Of a stretch of DNA of 64,000 nt, positions 18,710-26,935 are shown in pieces (within the stretch, counting starts at the first letter, position 1; every line of letters starts with the position of its first letter). The notes below the pieces were generated by a model. The model did no database searches, was not told where the DNA came from, and saw only the letters and a list, made by a program, of their open reading frames with translations. This stretch comes from G963662905 sp963662905 (lineage in GTDB: Bacteria > Bacteroidota > Bacteroidia > Bacteroidales > WRLA01), in NCBI GenBank assembly GCA_963662905.2, contig CAXXFD010000003.1, positions 1,488,001 through 1,552,000 of the forward strand, in the 5' to 3' direction. The position numbers and the translations under genes are program-made.

Positions 18710-19022
18710 ATTGAAATTTTAGTTCATCCAAATACAATCAAATCGAAATTTGCTGAGCCTAAAAGGGGCTTTCAGGCTTGTTTAAAGATCATAAGCAATC
18801 CTCAAACATATCCAGCTGTGTAAATATATTAAGAAAGAACAGAACCGTAATGGAATTGTGCATTAAAATACCGAAATAGTGCTTAATTTATAATTCTTTT
18901 AAATAAGGTGCAGCTATCTGGCACTTACAGCATTTAAAGGCTTAGCTCTTAAAGAAGAAAAAAAACAAATGCATGGACGAACCGATTCAAAAGAAAAACA
19001 ATGGGATATAGGTTTCCTGCCG
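18710..19022. other. Intergenic region upstream of the oxidase operon
   Basis: 313 bases between the FeS protein start and the end of the U32 peptidase gene. On the minus strand it has TATGTTTG at 18803-18810, a match to the Bacteroidota -7 element. No clear TTG lies at the right distance, so it is at best a regulated promoter for the operon. No ORF, tRNA or strong terminator is apparent. No convincing FNR-type palindrome was seen. Confidence 0.5.
18803..18810 (-). promoter_or_regulatory. Candidate -7 element for the FeS-NrfD-cco operon
   Basis: TATGTTTG on the minus strand, about 95 bases before the first gene. There is no matching -33 TTG 17-23 bases upstream, which would fit an activator-dependent promoter but also lowers confidence. 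Confidence 0.4.
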
Positions 19023-21017
19023 CTATTTCATGCCTTTTTTAAAATTAAAAGTTACCGATTGCTGCAGCTTTTCGGAGTTTTTCCAGTGTTTCAATAGCGT
19101 TGACAGAAGGTTGTCGGCTGGAGGCATATAACTCAGGTCGAAAAGGAAGGAACGAAATCCTGCTTTTAAAATCTTTTTGGCATATACCGAAAAAGAAACA
19201 GGCAGTTGGGGAATAACAGTCCTAATCCCGTCGCGGATAAATTCCCTATAATCGGTTTGGTTGTTATCTCGGATTTGCGGGTTGTTTCTGGGTATATCAA
19301 CCGGCATTCGTGAATAGAAAAGCTCCGGATAGAAATGAACCGGCAATATCCCTCCGCGGTCACGCCCGGCAAAAAGGTTTTCCCATTCGTTCTCGAGCGG
19401 ATAAACGTAATTATGCACCTGTTCCCCAAGCAAATAATGCACTGCTGCGTCATTGAAAGCATAAACATTTTCATTAGTATGCACCAATGCACCTTTTGGG
19501 AGGAGACCTTTTTGGGAAAGATGGCTGAGCATAAAATTCTTCAGACCGGAACCCATCATTTTACTGCACAATTCCTTATAAAAAGCTACATCCTTTTCGG
19601 GGATGAATTTAGGCAGTTCGATATAAAAACGTGCTGCATTTTTCTGTAAGAGAGCCGATTTCAGCGGAAGATCTTCCCAGTCTTTTTTACTCAGTTTCAG
19701 AAAAACAGCGGTAAAATCAAAAACGTTTATTTTAAGCAGCCACTCCAAACTGTCGATGCGCACATAATATTCCGGGAATCTGGCCGGAGTTTTGGCAAGC
19801 CATTCTTTTTTGGCGCGATCAAACTTTTGATGGATGCGCGAAGGTACTCGCAATGGAGGAAGTTCCGGAAATTTATCAGGAAATTTGGCATCACGCATTC
19901 CGGACAGGAAAACCTGATCGTTTGGTGCAGCTCCTTCCTTATTTACTTCCAATTGATAAAGGTCGCCCTCTTTGCTGATACTGCGGATTTTCACATTATT
20001 TTGTGATTCATCGCTTTTATTGCGTATTCGAAGGAAAAAGCCTTTTTCAAGATTTTCAGCAGTTTTTAGTTCAAAGGTCCTGCCGCTATCCTGTACTGCC
20101 CTGATTTTACCGAGATAAATGCCTGTATTAGGTGCTGATGTTATGCTATCGGCTACGTTTCCGCCATAAAAATAAGCGGTTTTCTCCCGGCCAAAATCGT
20201 ATTGGAGCAACTCTTTTGCTTCGGCTGTGCGCTCAGGATTATCAATTACCATACGATAAGCTTTTGCCACCCTGTTAACATATTGAGCAGATTTTAGGCG
20301 GCCTTCGATTTTCAGGCTGGAAACACCCATTTGCGCCATTTTCGGCACATAGTCAATCAGCTCATTATCTTTTAGGCTAAAAATAAAATTTGCGCCATCG
20401 CCTTTTTGGTAGGTGCGCCGGCAAGGCTGCTTGCACCATCCACGGTTTGCCCCTGCACCACCTACATAACTCGAAAACAGACACATACCGGAAAAAGAAT
20501 AACATAAAGCGCCGTGCACAAAAACCTCAGCTTCGATATCGGATTTTTTCAGCATCAGCGCCAATTCGGTTTCGGTGATTTCGCGCGCAAGGATTACCCG
20601 CTCAAAACCTTTTGCATCTGAATACTGCAAACCCAAACTGTTGTGGTTGCCCATTTGGGTGCTGGCATGCACTTTCAAGCCGGGGAAGTACGTCCGGATG
20701 ACATGAAACACGCCCCAATCCTGAATAATTACTGCATCCGGGGCAATCCGCTGCAGCATTGTGAGGCTATAAAACAGATCAGAAAGCTCCTGGTTTTTTA
20801 TGACCGTATTGAGCGTAAGGTACATTTTCATGCCCCTTTTATGCGTTTCAGTGCGCAAGGCAGCCAATTGCGAAAAGCTGAAATTGCTCGCCCTTCCGCG
20901 CGCATTAAATTGTTTCATACCGAGATACACGGCATCGGCACCGCCATCAGCAGCGGCATAAAAGCTCTCAACGCTTCCGGCTGGCAGCAATAATTCGGGT
21001 TTGTTCTTATTCATCAC
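19023..21017 (-). CDS. U32-family peptidase-like protein (RlhA/YegQ class)
   Basis: 664 residues. The N-terminal TIM-barrel-like U32 domain opens with ELLLPAGSVESFYAAADGGADAVYLG and contains the family Cys cluster FVHGALCYSFSGMC and GWCKQPCRRTY. Those Cys residues bind a 4Fe-4S cluster in studied relatives. Residues ~390-560 match the collagenase-like extension seen in longer members. Relatives modify RNA rather than cut protein (RlhA hydroxylates 23S rRNA C2501; TrhP acts on tRNA). A translation-related RNA hydroxylase is therefore the likelier role. Codons 1-2 are both Met. It is transcribed divergently from the aldolase-like gene, with a TAnnTTTG box only 3 bases before its start. Confidence 0.88.
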   Translation of the reverse strand: MMNKNKPELLLPAGSVESFYAAADGGADAVYLGMKQFNARGRASNFSFSQLAALRTETHKRGMKMYLTLNTVIKNQELSDLFYSLTMLQRIAPDAVIIQDWGVFHVIRTYFPGLKVHASTQMGNHNSLGLQYSDAKGFERVILAREITETELALMLKKSDIEAEVFVHGALCYSFSGMCLFSSYVGGAGANRGWCKQPCRRTYQKGDGANFIFSLKDNELIDYVPKMAQMGVSSLKIEGRLKSAQYVNRVAKAYRMVIDNPERTAEAKELLQYDFGREKTAYFYGGNVADSITSAPNTGIYLGKIRAVQDSGRTFELKTAENLEKGFFLRIRNKSDESQNNVKIRSISKEGDLYQLEVNKEGAAPNDQVFLSGMRDAKFPDKFPELPPLRVPSRIHQKFDRAKKEWLAKTPARFPEYYVRIDSLEWLLKINVFDFTAVFLKLSKKDWEDLPLKSALLQKNAARFYIELPKFIPEKDVAFYKELCSKMMGSGLKNFMLSHLSQKGLLPKGALVHTNENVYAFNDAAVHYLLGEQVHNYVYPLENEWENLFAGRDRGGILPVHFYPELFYSRMPVDIPRNNPQIRDNNQTDYREFIRDGIRTVIPQLPVSFSVYAKKILKAGFRSFLFDLSYMPPADNLLSTLLKHWKNSEKLQQSVTFNFKKGMK

Positions 21018-21019
21018 GG

Positions 21020-21075
21020 CAAAAATACATCATATTCAGAAAACGCGCCTTTCCTCTTTAGATTCCGTACATTTG
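21020..21075. promoter_or_regulatory. Divergent -7 elements between U32 and aldolase-like genes
   Basis: TATTTTTG on the minus strand (21020-21027) and TACATTTG on the plus strand (21068-21075) both match TAnnTTTG. They end 3 and 8 bases before the respective start codons, implying very short or absent leaders. No clear -33 TTG was found for either. Confidence 0.45.
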
Positions 21076-21082
21076 CACTATC

Positions 21083-22342
21083 ATGATGAATAATTACTGG
21101 ACAAAAAATCTTGAAAAACTATCTCCGGCAGAACAGGTCGTTGAGATCATGACACGCACATATAATCAAAGACTTACAACACCTTCGGGCGGAAATGTCT
21201 CGGTAAAAGACGCGAAAGGGAATGTTTGGATGACACCCAGCCAAATCGATAAAGGCACGCTAAAAGCAGAAGACATTGTTTGCATCCACCCTAATGGGAA
21301 GGCGGAAGGCAGGCACAAACCTACTTCGGAATACCCTTTCCATTTAAAAACATATTCTATTCGGCCTGATGTGCAAGCTATTGTACATGCCCATCCGGTA
21401 AACTTAGTCAGCTATTGTTGCGCAGGAAAGATGCCGCCGATCGGCATTCTGCCCGAAGCCGCTCAGTTGCTTGGAAAAGGAAAATTATCGCGCTATGCAA
21501 TCCCGGGAAGCACACAACTTGCAGAAAATATTGCCGATGCCATTGAGCCGGACACTTCCTGGCTGATGATGGAAAAACATGGAGCTATTTGCCTGGGGAA
21601 AAACCTGGCTGAAGCTTTTTATAAACTCGAATGGCTGGAATTATGCGCCGCCATCGGCATCAAAGCGCAAAATATTGGAAGCCTGAAGGAAGTCTCAGGA
21701 AATACGACACCACATTGGGACTTGAATACACCAAACAGGCTTGATAAGCAAGAAATTTCTGCTCTTCGCGAAAGCCGCCTGATGGAATATATTGAGCGCG
21801 CCGCTCATCGTGGGCTTTACACTTCAACGGCCGGCATCTGGTCGGTTAGAAACGGGAAAAGTTTTATCAGTAGTTTGCCGCAAACGGATTCTGTTTTTCC
21901 CCATGAAGACGATTTCTCCACCTTCAGCATTGAAAGCGACGATCATCCCCATGCGAGGATTTACCGCAACAATCCGGATATCCAGAGCATTGCGAGCACA
22001 TTCCCAATGCACCTGATGGCTTTTGCTGCTTGCGGTTTAGAAATGCCTACCCACACAATTCCCGAAAGCTATTTGATGCTGCGCGATATGCCCATGCAAA
22101 AAAAACGATCCCATCAGGATTCCGGATTGCTGAAAAGCGGGAGCCCGCACGTATCCTTCCTGCATCAAAACGGCCCGGTAGTGATCAGCGGCAAAAATGC
22201 ATTTGAAGTTTTTGACAGGCTGGAAGTTGCCGAATTTACCGCCCGTTCCATTATTGACGCCCAACAGATTGGAGGCATCAGCCCACTGAGCAAAGAGGAT
22301 ATTGATGAAATCCATAAGGTATATTTGGGACAAACACCCTAA
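21083..22342 (+). CDS. Tandem class II aldolase/adducin-domain protein
   Basis: 419 residues with two class II aldolase-like domains. The first (about 12-205) keeps the zinc-site residues: Glu83, His102 and His104 (VHAHP) and His166 (MEKHGAI). It also has the PSGGNVSV phosphate-binding stretch, as in fuculose-phosphate aldolase and ribulose-5-phosphate epimerase. The second (about 225-410) aligns in outline but has lost the HAH motif (it reads STFPMH), so it is probably catalytically dead. The product is cytosolic. The substrate cannot be told from sequence, and no sugar pathway genes flank it. Codons 1-2 are both Met. Confidence 0.8.
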   Translation: MMNNYWTKNLEKLSPAEQVVEIMTRTYNQRLTTPSGGNVSVKDAKGNVWMTPSQIDKGTLKAEDIVCIHPNGKAEGRHKPTSEYPFHLKTYSIRPDVQAIVHAHPVNLVSYCCAGKMPPIGILPEAAQLLGKGKLSRYAIPGSTQLAENIADAIEPDTSWLMMEKHGAICLGKNLAEAFYKLEWLELCAAIGIKAQNIGSLKEVSGNTTPHWDLNTPNRLDKQEISALRESRLMEYIERAAHRGLYTSTAGIWSVRNGKSFISSLPQTDSVFPHEDDFSTFSIESDDHPHARIYRNNPDIQSIASTFPMHLMAFAACGLEMPTHTIPESYLMLRDMPMQKKRSHQDSGLLKSGSPHVSFLHQNGPVVISGKNAFEVFDRLEVAEFTARSIIDAQQIGGISPLSKEDIDEIHKVYLGQTP

Positions 22343-22365
22343 AATTCTTCCAAAAACCAGGAATC

Positions 22366-22914
22366 ATGCCCAGATTAGATAAAGAAACAAGAGAACGTAT
22401 CAGGCAACTGGAGCCTAAAGAGCTGCAGGAAATTGTTTTGAAACTGGCATCCAAAGAAAAATCAGTTTATGACTTTATCGTGATAAATTACCTCGATAAA
22501 GAATTTGGCGAGACGGATTTATTTGAAAGGACAAAAGCGGAACTGGAAACAATATTTCACAAAACCCATAAAGGAAATTCGGAGGAACTGAGATTAGCAA
22601 ATAAGCTCGCTGCCTGCATGAAAAAAATCAATGAATTCACCAAAAGCTGCAGCAATAAAAAGCTTGAAGCTGATTTGCTGCTCTATCTTTTGGATTTTCC
22701 GTTTTCATTGTCAACCGGATTTTTTGGCACCTGTTTCACGCAATACGACACAAAAGTGGCCATCATTATAAAGCGTTTGATCAGTATTGTGAACAATAAG
22801 CTCCATGAAGATTACAAAGCAGACTATCGGGAAGCGATTAATGTTTATCTGAACATACTTCATCGCTGTTCAAATCATATTGACACGGTTTATTTTTTAC
22901 CTAAATCATTATAA
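22366..22914 (+). CDS. Hypothetical helical protein
   Basis: 182 residues, not recognised. It is charged and predicted largely alpha-helical (ERIRQLEPKELQEIVLKLAS near the N-terminus), with no signal peptide or membrane helix. Four Cys residues are spread along the middle and end (CMKK, SCSNKK, GTCF, HRCS). It follows the aldolase-like gene by 23 bases and could be co-transcribed. A promoter for the next gene lies just after its stop. It may belong with the following ATPase, but there is no direct evidence. Confidence 0.6.
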   Translation: MPRLDKETRERIRQLEPKELQEIVLKLASKEKSVYDFIVINYLDKEFGETDLFERTKAELETIFHKTHKGNSEELRLANKLAACMKKINEFTKSCSNKKLEADLLLYLLDFPFSLSTGFFGTCFTQYDTKVAIIIKRLISIVNNKLHEDYKADYREAINVYLNILHRCSNHIDTVYFLPKSL

Positions 22915-22977
22915 ATCAGCTTATTGATAAAATTATAACTAAAATTTGCACAATTCATTGAGCATTTTTCAAGATAA

Positions 22978-23010
22978 TTGCCCAATACGTTGTGCAATTT
23001 AGTATATTTG
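22978..23010 (+). promoter_or_regulatory. Promoter of the AAA ATPase gene
   Basis: TTG (22978-22980), 22 bases, TATATTTG (23003-23010). Transcription would start about 22-25 bases before the ATG at 23039. Confidence 0.65.
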
Positions 23011-23038
23011 TGGCCATAAAACACACATAGTCAGAGAA

Positions 23039-24208
23039 ATGAAATCTTTATACCAAAAATTTGAAGTCCTGCTTCAAAATACGCCACTTGACTTTAAACG
23101 ATATTTATATAAAGAGATTTCCTGGCACAACAGGATGACAGGGATTATTGGCGCGCGCGGTATTGGCAAAACAACGATGATCCTGCAATATATTAAGGAG
23201 AATATTGGCAGTCAAAAAGCGCTGTATGCATCTGCAGACGATTTATACTTTGTTTCAAACAGACTTTATGATTTAGCTGAAGAGCATTACAAAAATGCGG
23301 GAGAGTATCTGTTTATTGACGAAGTACACAAATACAAAGACTGGTCACGTGAATTAAAAAACATCTACGACTCATTTCCCACCTTAAAAGTCATATTTAC
23401 CGGCTCATCGGTACTTGATATTCTTAAAGGCACTTCAGATCTGAGCCGTCGCGCAGTAATTTATAAATTACAAGGTCTTTCATTCAGGGAGTACCTTAAA
23501 CTATTCAAAAACTACGAATTTCAGGTTTATTCCTTAGAACAAATTATAAACAATGAAGTAAAACTTCCCGGCATCAGCCACCCCCTACCTCTTTTTAAGG
23601 AGTATTTAAAAAAAGGCTATTATCCATTTGGAACCGAAAGTGAAATGAGTATTCGACTGACACAAATCATTTTGCAGACTTTAGAAACCGATATCCCTCA
23701 ATATGCAAATTTGAATGCGGGGACAAGCCGTAAATTAAAAAAGCTACTTTCAATTATTGCGGAAAGTGTTCCATTTAAACCCAATTTCTCCAAAATTGCT
23801 GAAATGACCAAAGTAAGCAGAAATTCATTGGAAGATTATTTTTCATATATGGAAAGAGCCGGTTTGATTGGACAGGTACGCGACGAGACACAAGGCATTC
23901 GAGGATTGGGCAAAGTAGAAAAAGTATATCTCGACAATACGAACATCATTTTCAACCTTGCCGAACATAAAGCAAATGAAGGGAACATCCGTGAAACTTT
24001 CTTCTTCAACCAAATGCGATTAAGAAACGATATAATATCTTCAAAAAAGGCCGATTTTGTTGCAGGCGATTATACATTCGAAATTGGAGGCAAAAACAAG
24101 CAGCAAAAACAAATCAAAAAAGATGGAAAATCATTTGTAGTGAAAGATGACATCGAGTTTGGATACCTAAACGTAATACCGCTTTGGGCATTTGGGTTCA
24201 ATTATTAA
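23039..24208 (+). CDS. AAA+ ATPase of the AAA_14/DUF4143 type
   Basis: 389 residues. Walker A is GARGIGKTT (38-46) and Walker B is YLFIDEVHKY, followed by a sensor-like FTGSSVLD and the arginine-rich DLSRRAVIYKLQGLSFREYL typical of this family. The C-terminal half resembles the DUF4143 nuclease-like region. Such ATPases are widespread, mobile accessory genes of unknown function in Bacteroidota and archaea. It has its own promoter and no evident partner except possibly the preceding hypothetical gene. The C-terminal end (KKDGKSFVVKDDIEFG) has the Lys-rich look of the domain end, so it seems complete. Confidence 0.85.
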   Translation: MKSLYQKFEVLLQNTPLDFKRYLYKEISWHNRMTGIIGARGIGKTTMILQYIKENIGSQKALYASADDLYFVSNRLYDLAEEHYKNAGEYLFIDEVHKYKDWSRELKNIYDSFPTLKVIFTGSSVLDILKGTSDLSRRAVIYKLQGLSFREYLKLFKNYEFQVYSLEQIINNEVKLPGISHPLPLFKEYLKKGYYPFGTESEMSIRLTQIILQTLETDIPQYANLNAGTSRKLKKLLSIIAESVPFKPNFSKIAEMTKVSRNSLEDYFSYMERAGLIGQVRDETQGIRGLGKVEKVYLDNTNIIFNLAEHKANEGNIRETFFFNQMRLRNDIISSKKADFVAGDYTFEIGGKNKQQKQIKKDGKSFVVKDDIEFGYLNVIPLWAFGFNY

Positions 24209-24342
24209 ACACCAAACCACCAAACCCGGACATTACAAAAGATGGTCATATAATTTGATCCTGATAGCACGGGCTCATTCACAGATTTAATCTTCAAGCC
24301 CAAATTTAGCAATTAAGGCCGGCTGACCTTTCATATTTTTCG

Positions 24343-24350
24343 TATCTTCG
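24343..24350 (+). promoter_or_regulatory. Candidate -7 element abutting recQ start
   Basis: TATCTTCG, one base from TAnnTTTG, ends 4 bases before the recQ ATG at 24355. No matching -33 TTG is seen. Confidence 0.35.
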
Positions 24351-24354
24351 TTTT

Positions 24355-26268
24355 ATGTCAGAAGCCAGGCAAATACTCACCAAATATTGGGGATATCCCG
24401 ATTTCAGGCCACTGCAGGAAGATATTATCCAATCGGTGCTTGACGGGCATGATACGCTTGCCCTGCTGCCGACCGGTGGCGGCAAAAGTATTTGTTTTCA
24501 GGTACCTGCCCTGGTTCTTGAAGGAATATGCATTGTGGTAACGCCACTTATTGCCTTGATGAAGGATCAGGTAGAAAACCTGAAAAAACACAAAATCGAA
24601 GCCCGGGCCATTTATTCCGGCATGAAACGACAGGAAATAGAAATCATCTACAACAACTGCATCCACAATAAAACCATCAAATTTTTGTACATCAGTCCGG
24701 AACGGCTCAGGACAGAGATGTTTCTTGCATCTGTTAAGCAAATGGAGGTCAATTTGGTAGCCATTGACGAAGCGCATTGTATTTCACAATGGGGCTATGA
24801 CTTCCGTCCGCCATATCTTCAAATTGCCGACATCCGCCCCTATTTGCCACAATGTCCTTTTATTGCCCTCACAGCTACAGCCACGCCAAAGGTTTGCGAT
24901 GATATTGCAGAAAAACTCCGTTTGAAGGATCACAATTTTTTCAAAAAGAGTTTTGAACGGAAAAACCTGGCCTATATGGTTTTTCAGGAAGAGAACAAAT
25001 TTAACCGCTTGCTGCGCATTATCCGTAATACCGGGGGAAGTGGCATCGTATATGTCCGCAACCGCCGCAAAACGGTGAAAATTGCACAGTTTCTGGTCGA
25101 AAACGGAATCTCTGCCGATTTTTATCATGCCGGTCTGGAGCAAAAAAAACGCGACAAAAAACAAGATATGTGGATGTACAACAAAACACAGGTAATTGTT
25201 TCCACAAATGCTTTCGGCATGGGCATCGATAAACCGGATGTACGTTTTGTTGTGCACCTCGATTTGCCCGACAGTTTGGAGGCGTATTTTCAGGAAGCAG
25301 GGCGCGGCGGGCGCGACGGGAAGAAATCCTATGCCGTTATCCTTTACGAGCAATCGGACATACTCAACCTCACGCATAATTTTGAGCAGTCGTTTCCTTC
25401 CGGGAAATATATATCACAGGTGTATCAGGCACTGGGCAATTACCTGAGCATACCGGTAGGAGGAGGCAAAAACCTTTCTTACGATTTTGATATTACAGAA
25501 TTTGCCCGGAATTATGAATTAAAACCCATTGAAGCTTTTAATGCTTTAAAATTTATTGAAAGAGAAGGACTTATTTTGCTTTCGGAGGCACTGGAAACCC
25601 CTTCTAAAATCCTGCTTACGGTAAATCAAACTGATTTGTACCGTTTTCAGGTAGAAACTCCATCTTATGATCAATTTATCAAACTGATTTTAAGGACTTA
25701 TACGGGTTTATTTACTGAATATGGTCGGATCAATGAGGAGGATCTGGCGCGCATCAGCGGTTTGGATAAAAACAGGATTGTTCAGTCATTGATATATCTG
25801 CACAAAATAGGGATTATTGACTATATACCGCGGAAGGACGCGCCACAACTTGTGTTTTTGGAAGAACGTTTAGGGAAAGATAATTTCCGTCTTTCGCCCG
25901 AAAATTATTCAGATCGAAAAGAAGCTGCAAAACAGAGGCTTTCGTCTGTGCTTAATTATGTGAAGGCAACCAATAAATGCCGCAGCATGCTTTTAATTTC
26001 CTATTTCGGGCAAACCAATATTAACCGCTGCGGCCAATGCGATGTTTGCCTTAGCAGGAACAAGGCCGAGCTAAGCCGCTATGAATTTGATCAGATCATT
26101 GAATATATCAAGCCAATTCTCAAAGCAAACAGCCACAGTTTAACAGAACTAATAGAAATGTATCCCAATACACAAGCGGAAAAAATCGCCCGTGCACTTC
26201 AATACCTGCTGGAATATAATAAAGTACAGCTTGACGGGGATAAAAGGTATATTTGGAAAAACGACTAA
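24355..26268 (+). CDS. recQ: RecQ-family ATP-dependent DNA helicase
   Basis: 637 residues. Helicase motifs in order: FRPLQEDII (motif 0), LPTGGGKS (Walker A), AIDEAHCISQWGYDFRP (DEAH and aromatic-rich loop), ALTATATP (III), GIVYVRNRR (IV), FGMGIDKPDVRFVVH (V) and EAGRGGRDG (VI). The RQC region follows. Its zinc-binding Cys (KCRSMLLISYF, then RCGQCDVCL) sit near the C-terminus, beyond a winged-helix-like stretch rather than before it, as in the Bacteroidota RecQ form. It unwinds 3'-5' in recombinational repair. It stands alone, convergent with the HU gene. Confidence 0.95.
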   Translation: MSEARQILTKYWGYPDFRPLQEDIIQSVLDGHDTLALLPTGGGKSICFQVPALVLEGICIVVTPLIALMKDQVENLKKHKIEARAIYSGMKRQEIEIIYNNCIHNKTIKFLYISPERLRTEMFLASVKQMEVNLVAIDEAHCISQWGYDFRPPYLQIADIRPYLPQCPFIALTATATPKVCDDIAEKLRLKDHNFFKKSFERKNLAYMVFQEENKFNRLLRIIRNTGGSGIVYVRNRRKTVKIAQFLVENGISADFYHAGLEQKKRDKKQDMWMYNKTQVIVSTNAFGMGIDKPDVRFVVHLDLPDSLEAYFQEAGRGGRDGKKSYAVILYEQSDILNLTHNFEQSFPSGKYISQVYQALGNYLSIPVGGGKNLSYDFDITEFARNYELKPIEAFNALKFIEREGLILLSEALETPSKILLTVNQTDLYRFQVETPSYDQFIKLILRTYTGLFTEYGRINEEDLARISGLDKNRIVQSLIYLHKIGIIDYIPRKDAPQLVFLEERLGKDNFRLSPENYSDRKEAAKQRLSSVLNYVKATNKCRSMLLISYFGQTNINRCGQCDVCLSRNKAELSRYEFDQIIEYIKPILKANSHSLTELIEMYPNTQAEKIARALQYLLEYNKVQLDGDKRYIWKND

Positions 26269-26286
26269 TGAAACAACAATTGCGCT

Positions 26287-26323
26287 AAAACAAAAACCCC
26301 GGATTTCTTGTGAAAACCGGGGC
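26287..26323 (-). terminator. Terminator of the HU gene
   Basis: On the minus strand a stem CCCCGG/CCGGGG with an inner 4-bp extension is followed by TTTTTGTTTT. The same hairpin could also serve recQ on the plus strand, with a weaker T tract. Confidence 0.8.
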
Positions 26324-26343
26324 TTCAATAATTTTATTGCAAA

Positions 26344-26616
26344 CTACTGAACAGAAGCGATCAAATCACTGCCGGGCTTAAATTTAATTACTTTCTTGGC
26401 AGGTATCTGCATGGGCTTGTTGTCGCGGGGATTGCGGCCCATTCGAGCAGAACGTGTTGTAACGGAAAAAGTTCCAAATCCAATTAGGGTTACTTTGTCT
26501 TCGCCTTTAATTGTTTCTTTTGTAACATCAATAAAAGCATCCAGTGCTTTTTTTGCATCAGCTTTTGACAAACCGCTTACTTCGGCCATTTTTGAGATCA
26601 ATTGTGCTTTATTCAT
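26344..26616 (-). CDS. hup: HU-family DNA-binding protein
   Basis: 90 residues, the usual HU length. It starts MNKAQLISKMAEVSGLSKAD and has the DNA-binding arm motif GFGTFSV...RSARMGRNP with the family GRNPRDNKP and the AKKVIKFKPG end. HU bends and compacts DNA and affects replication and transcription. It has a clear promoter and terminator. An IS element is inserted about 20 bases beyond its -33 element, leaving the promoter intact. Confidence 0.97.
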   Translation of the reverse strand: MNKAQLISKMAEVSGLSKADAKKALDAFIDVTKETIKGEDKVTLIGFGTFSVTTRSARMGRNPRDNKPMQIPAKKVIKFKPGSDLIASVQ

Positions 26617-26655
26617 CTTTGTCGGTTTTGATTATTAATTTTTAGTAAACCTTTG

Positions 26656-26685
26656 CAAATATAAGCCTTAAATTCAAAAATGCAA
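26656..26685 (-). promoter_or_regulatory. Promoter of the HU gene
   Basis: On the minus strand: TTG (26685-26683), 19 bases, TATATTTG (26663-26656). Predicted leader about 35 bases. The IS left end (26705) is 20 bases upstream. Confidence 0.75.
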
Positions 26686-26696
26686 GTAAATGACTG

Positions 26697-26704
26697 TTTT
26701 TTTT
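26697..26704. repeat. Target-site duplication, left copy
   Basis: Eight T immediately outside the IS left end; an identical T8 flanks the right end. IS21-family elements make 4-8 bp duplications. Being a homopolymer, it is suggestive rather than proof. Confidence 0.6.
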
Positions 26705-26739
26705 TGCACAAAAGCCAATATTTACACGCATTTGGCTAA

Positions 26740-26863
26740 TTCGGTTCGTTTTGTGCCACTGATTTCGGAGTATCTGTGCCAGGCATTTCGGTTCAAAATG
26801 TGCCACTAAAACGACTCCTGCTTTCGGTTCGTTTTGTGCCAGTTTCGGTTCGTTTTGTGCCAG
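26740..26863. repeat. Multiple terminal repeats at IS left end
   Basis: TTCGGTTCGTTTTGTGCCA occurs at 26740-26758. A perfect tandem pair of a 21-bp unit containing it is at 26822-26842 and 26843-26863. Further TGTGCCA-type half sites lie near 26775 and 26800, and inverted TGGCA/CCGAAAT sites occur at the right end (29281-29356). In IS21 elements such repeats are transposase-binding sites. Confidence 0.8.
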
Positions 26864-26935
26864 TTTGCCAGAGATGCCCCCTTTGAAAGATCAAGTTTAA
26901 CCTGTCTTATTGTTGTACTAGAAAAATACAGCAAT

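Noticed and set aside
26834..26935. istA starting at 26834
   Set aside because: This start would translate the transposase-binding terminal repeats (26822-26863). The ATG at 26936 begins the normal IstA N-terminus.
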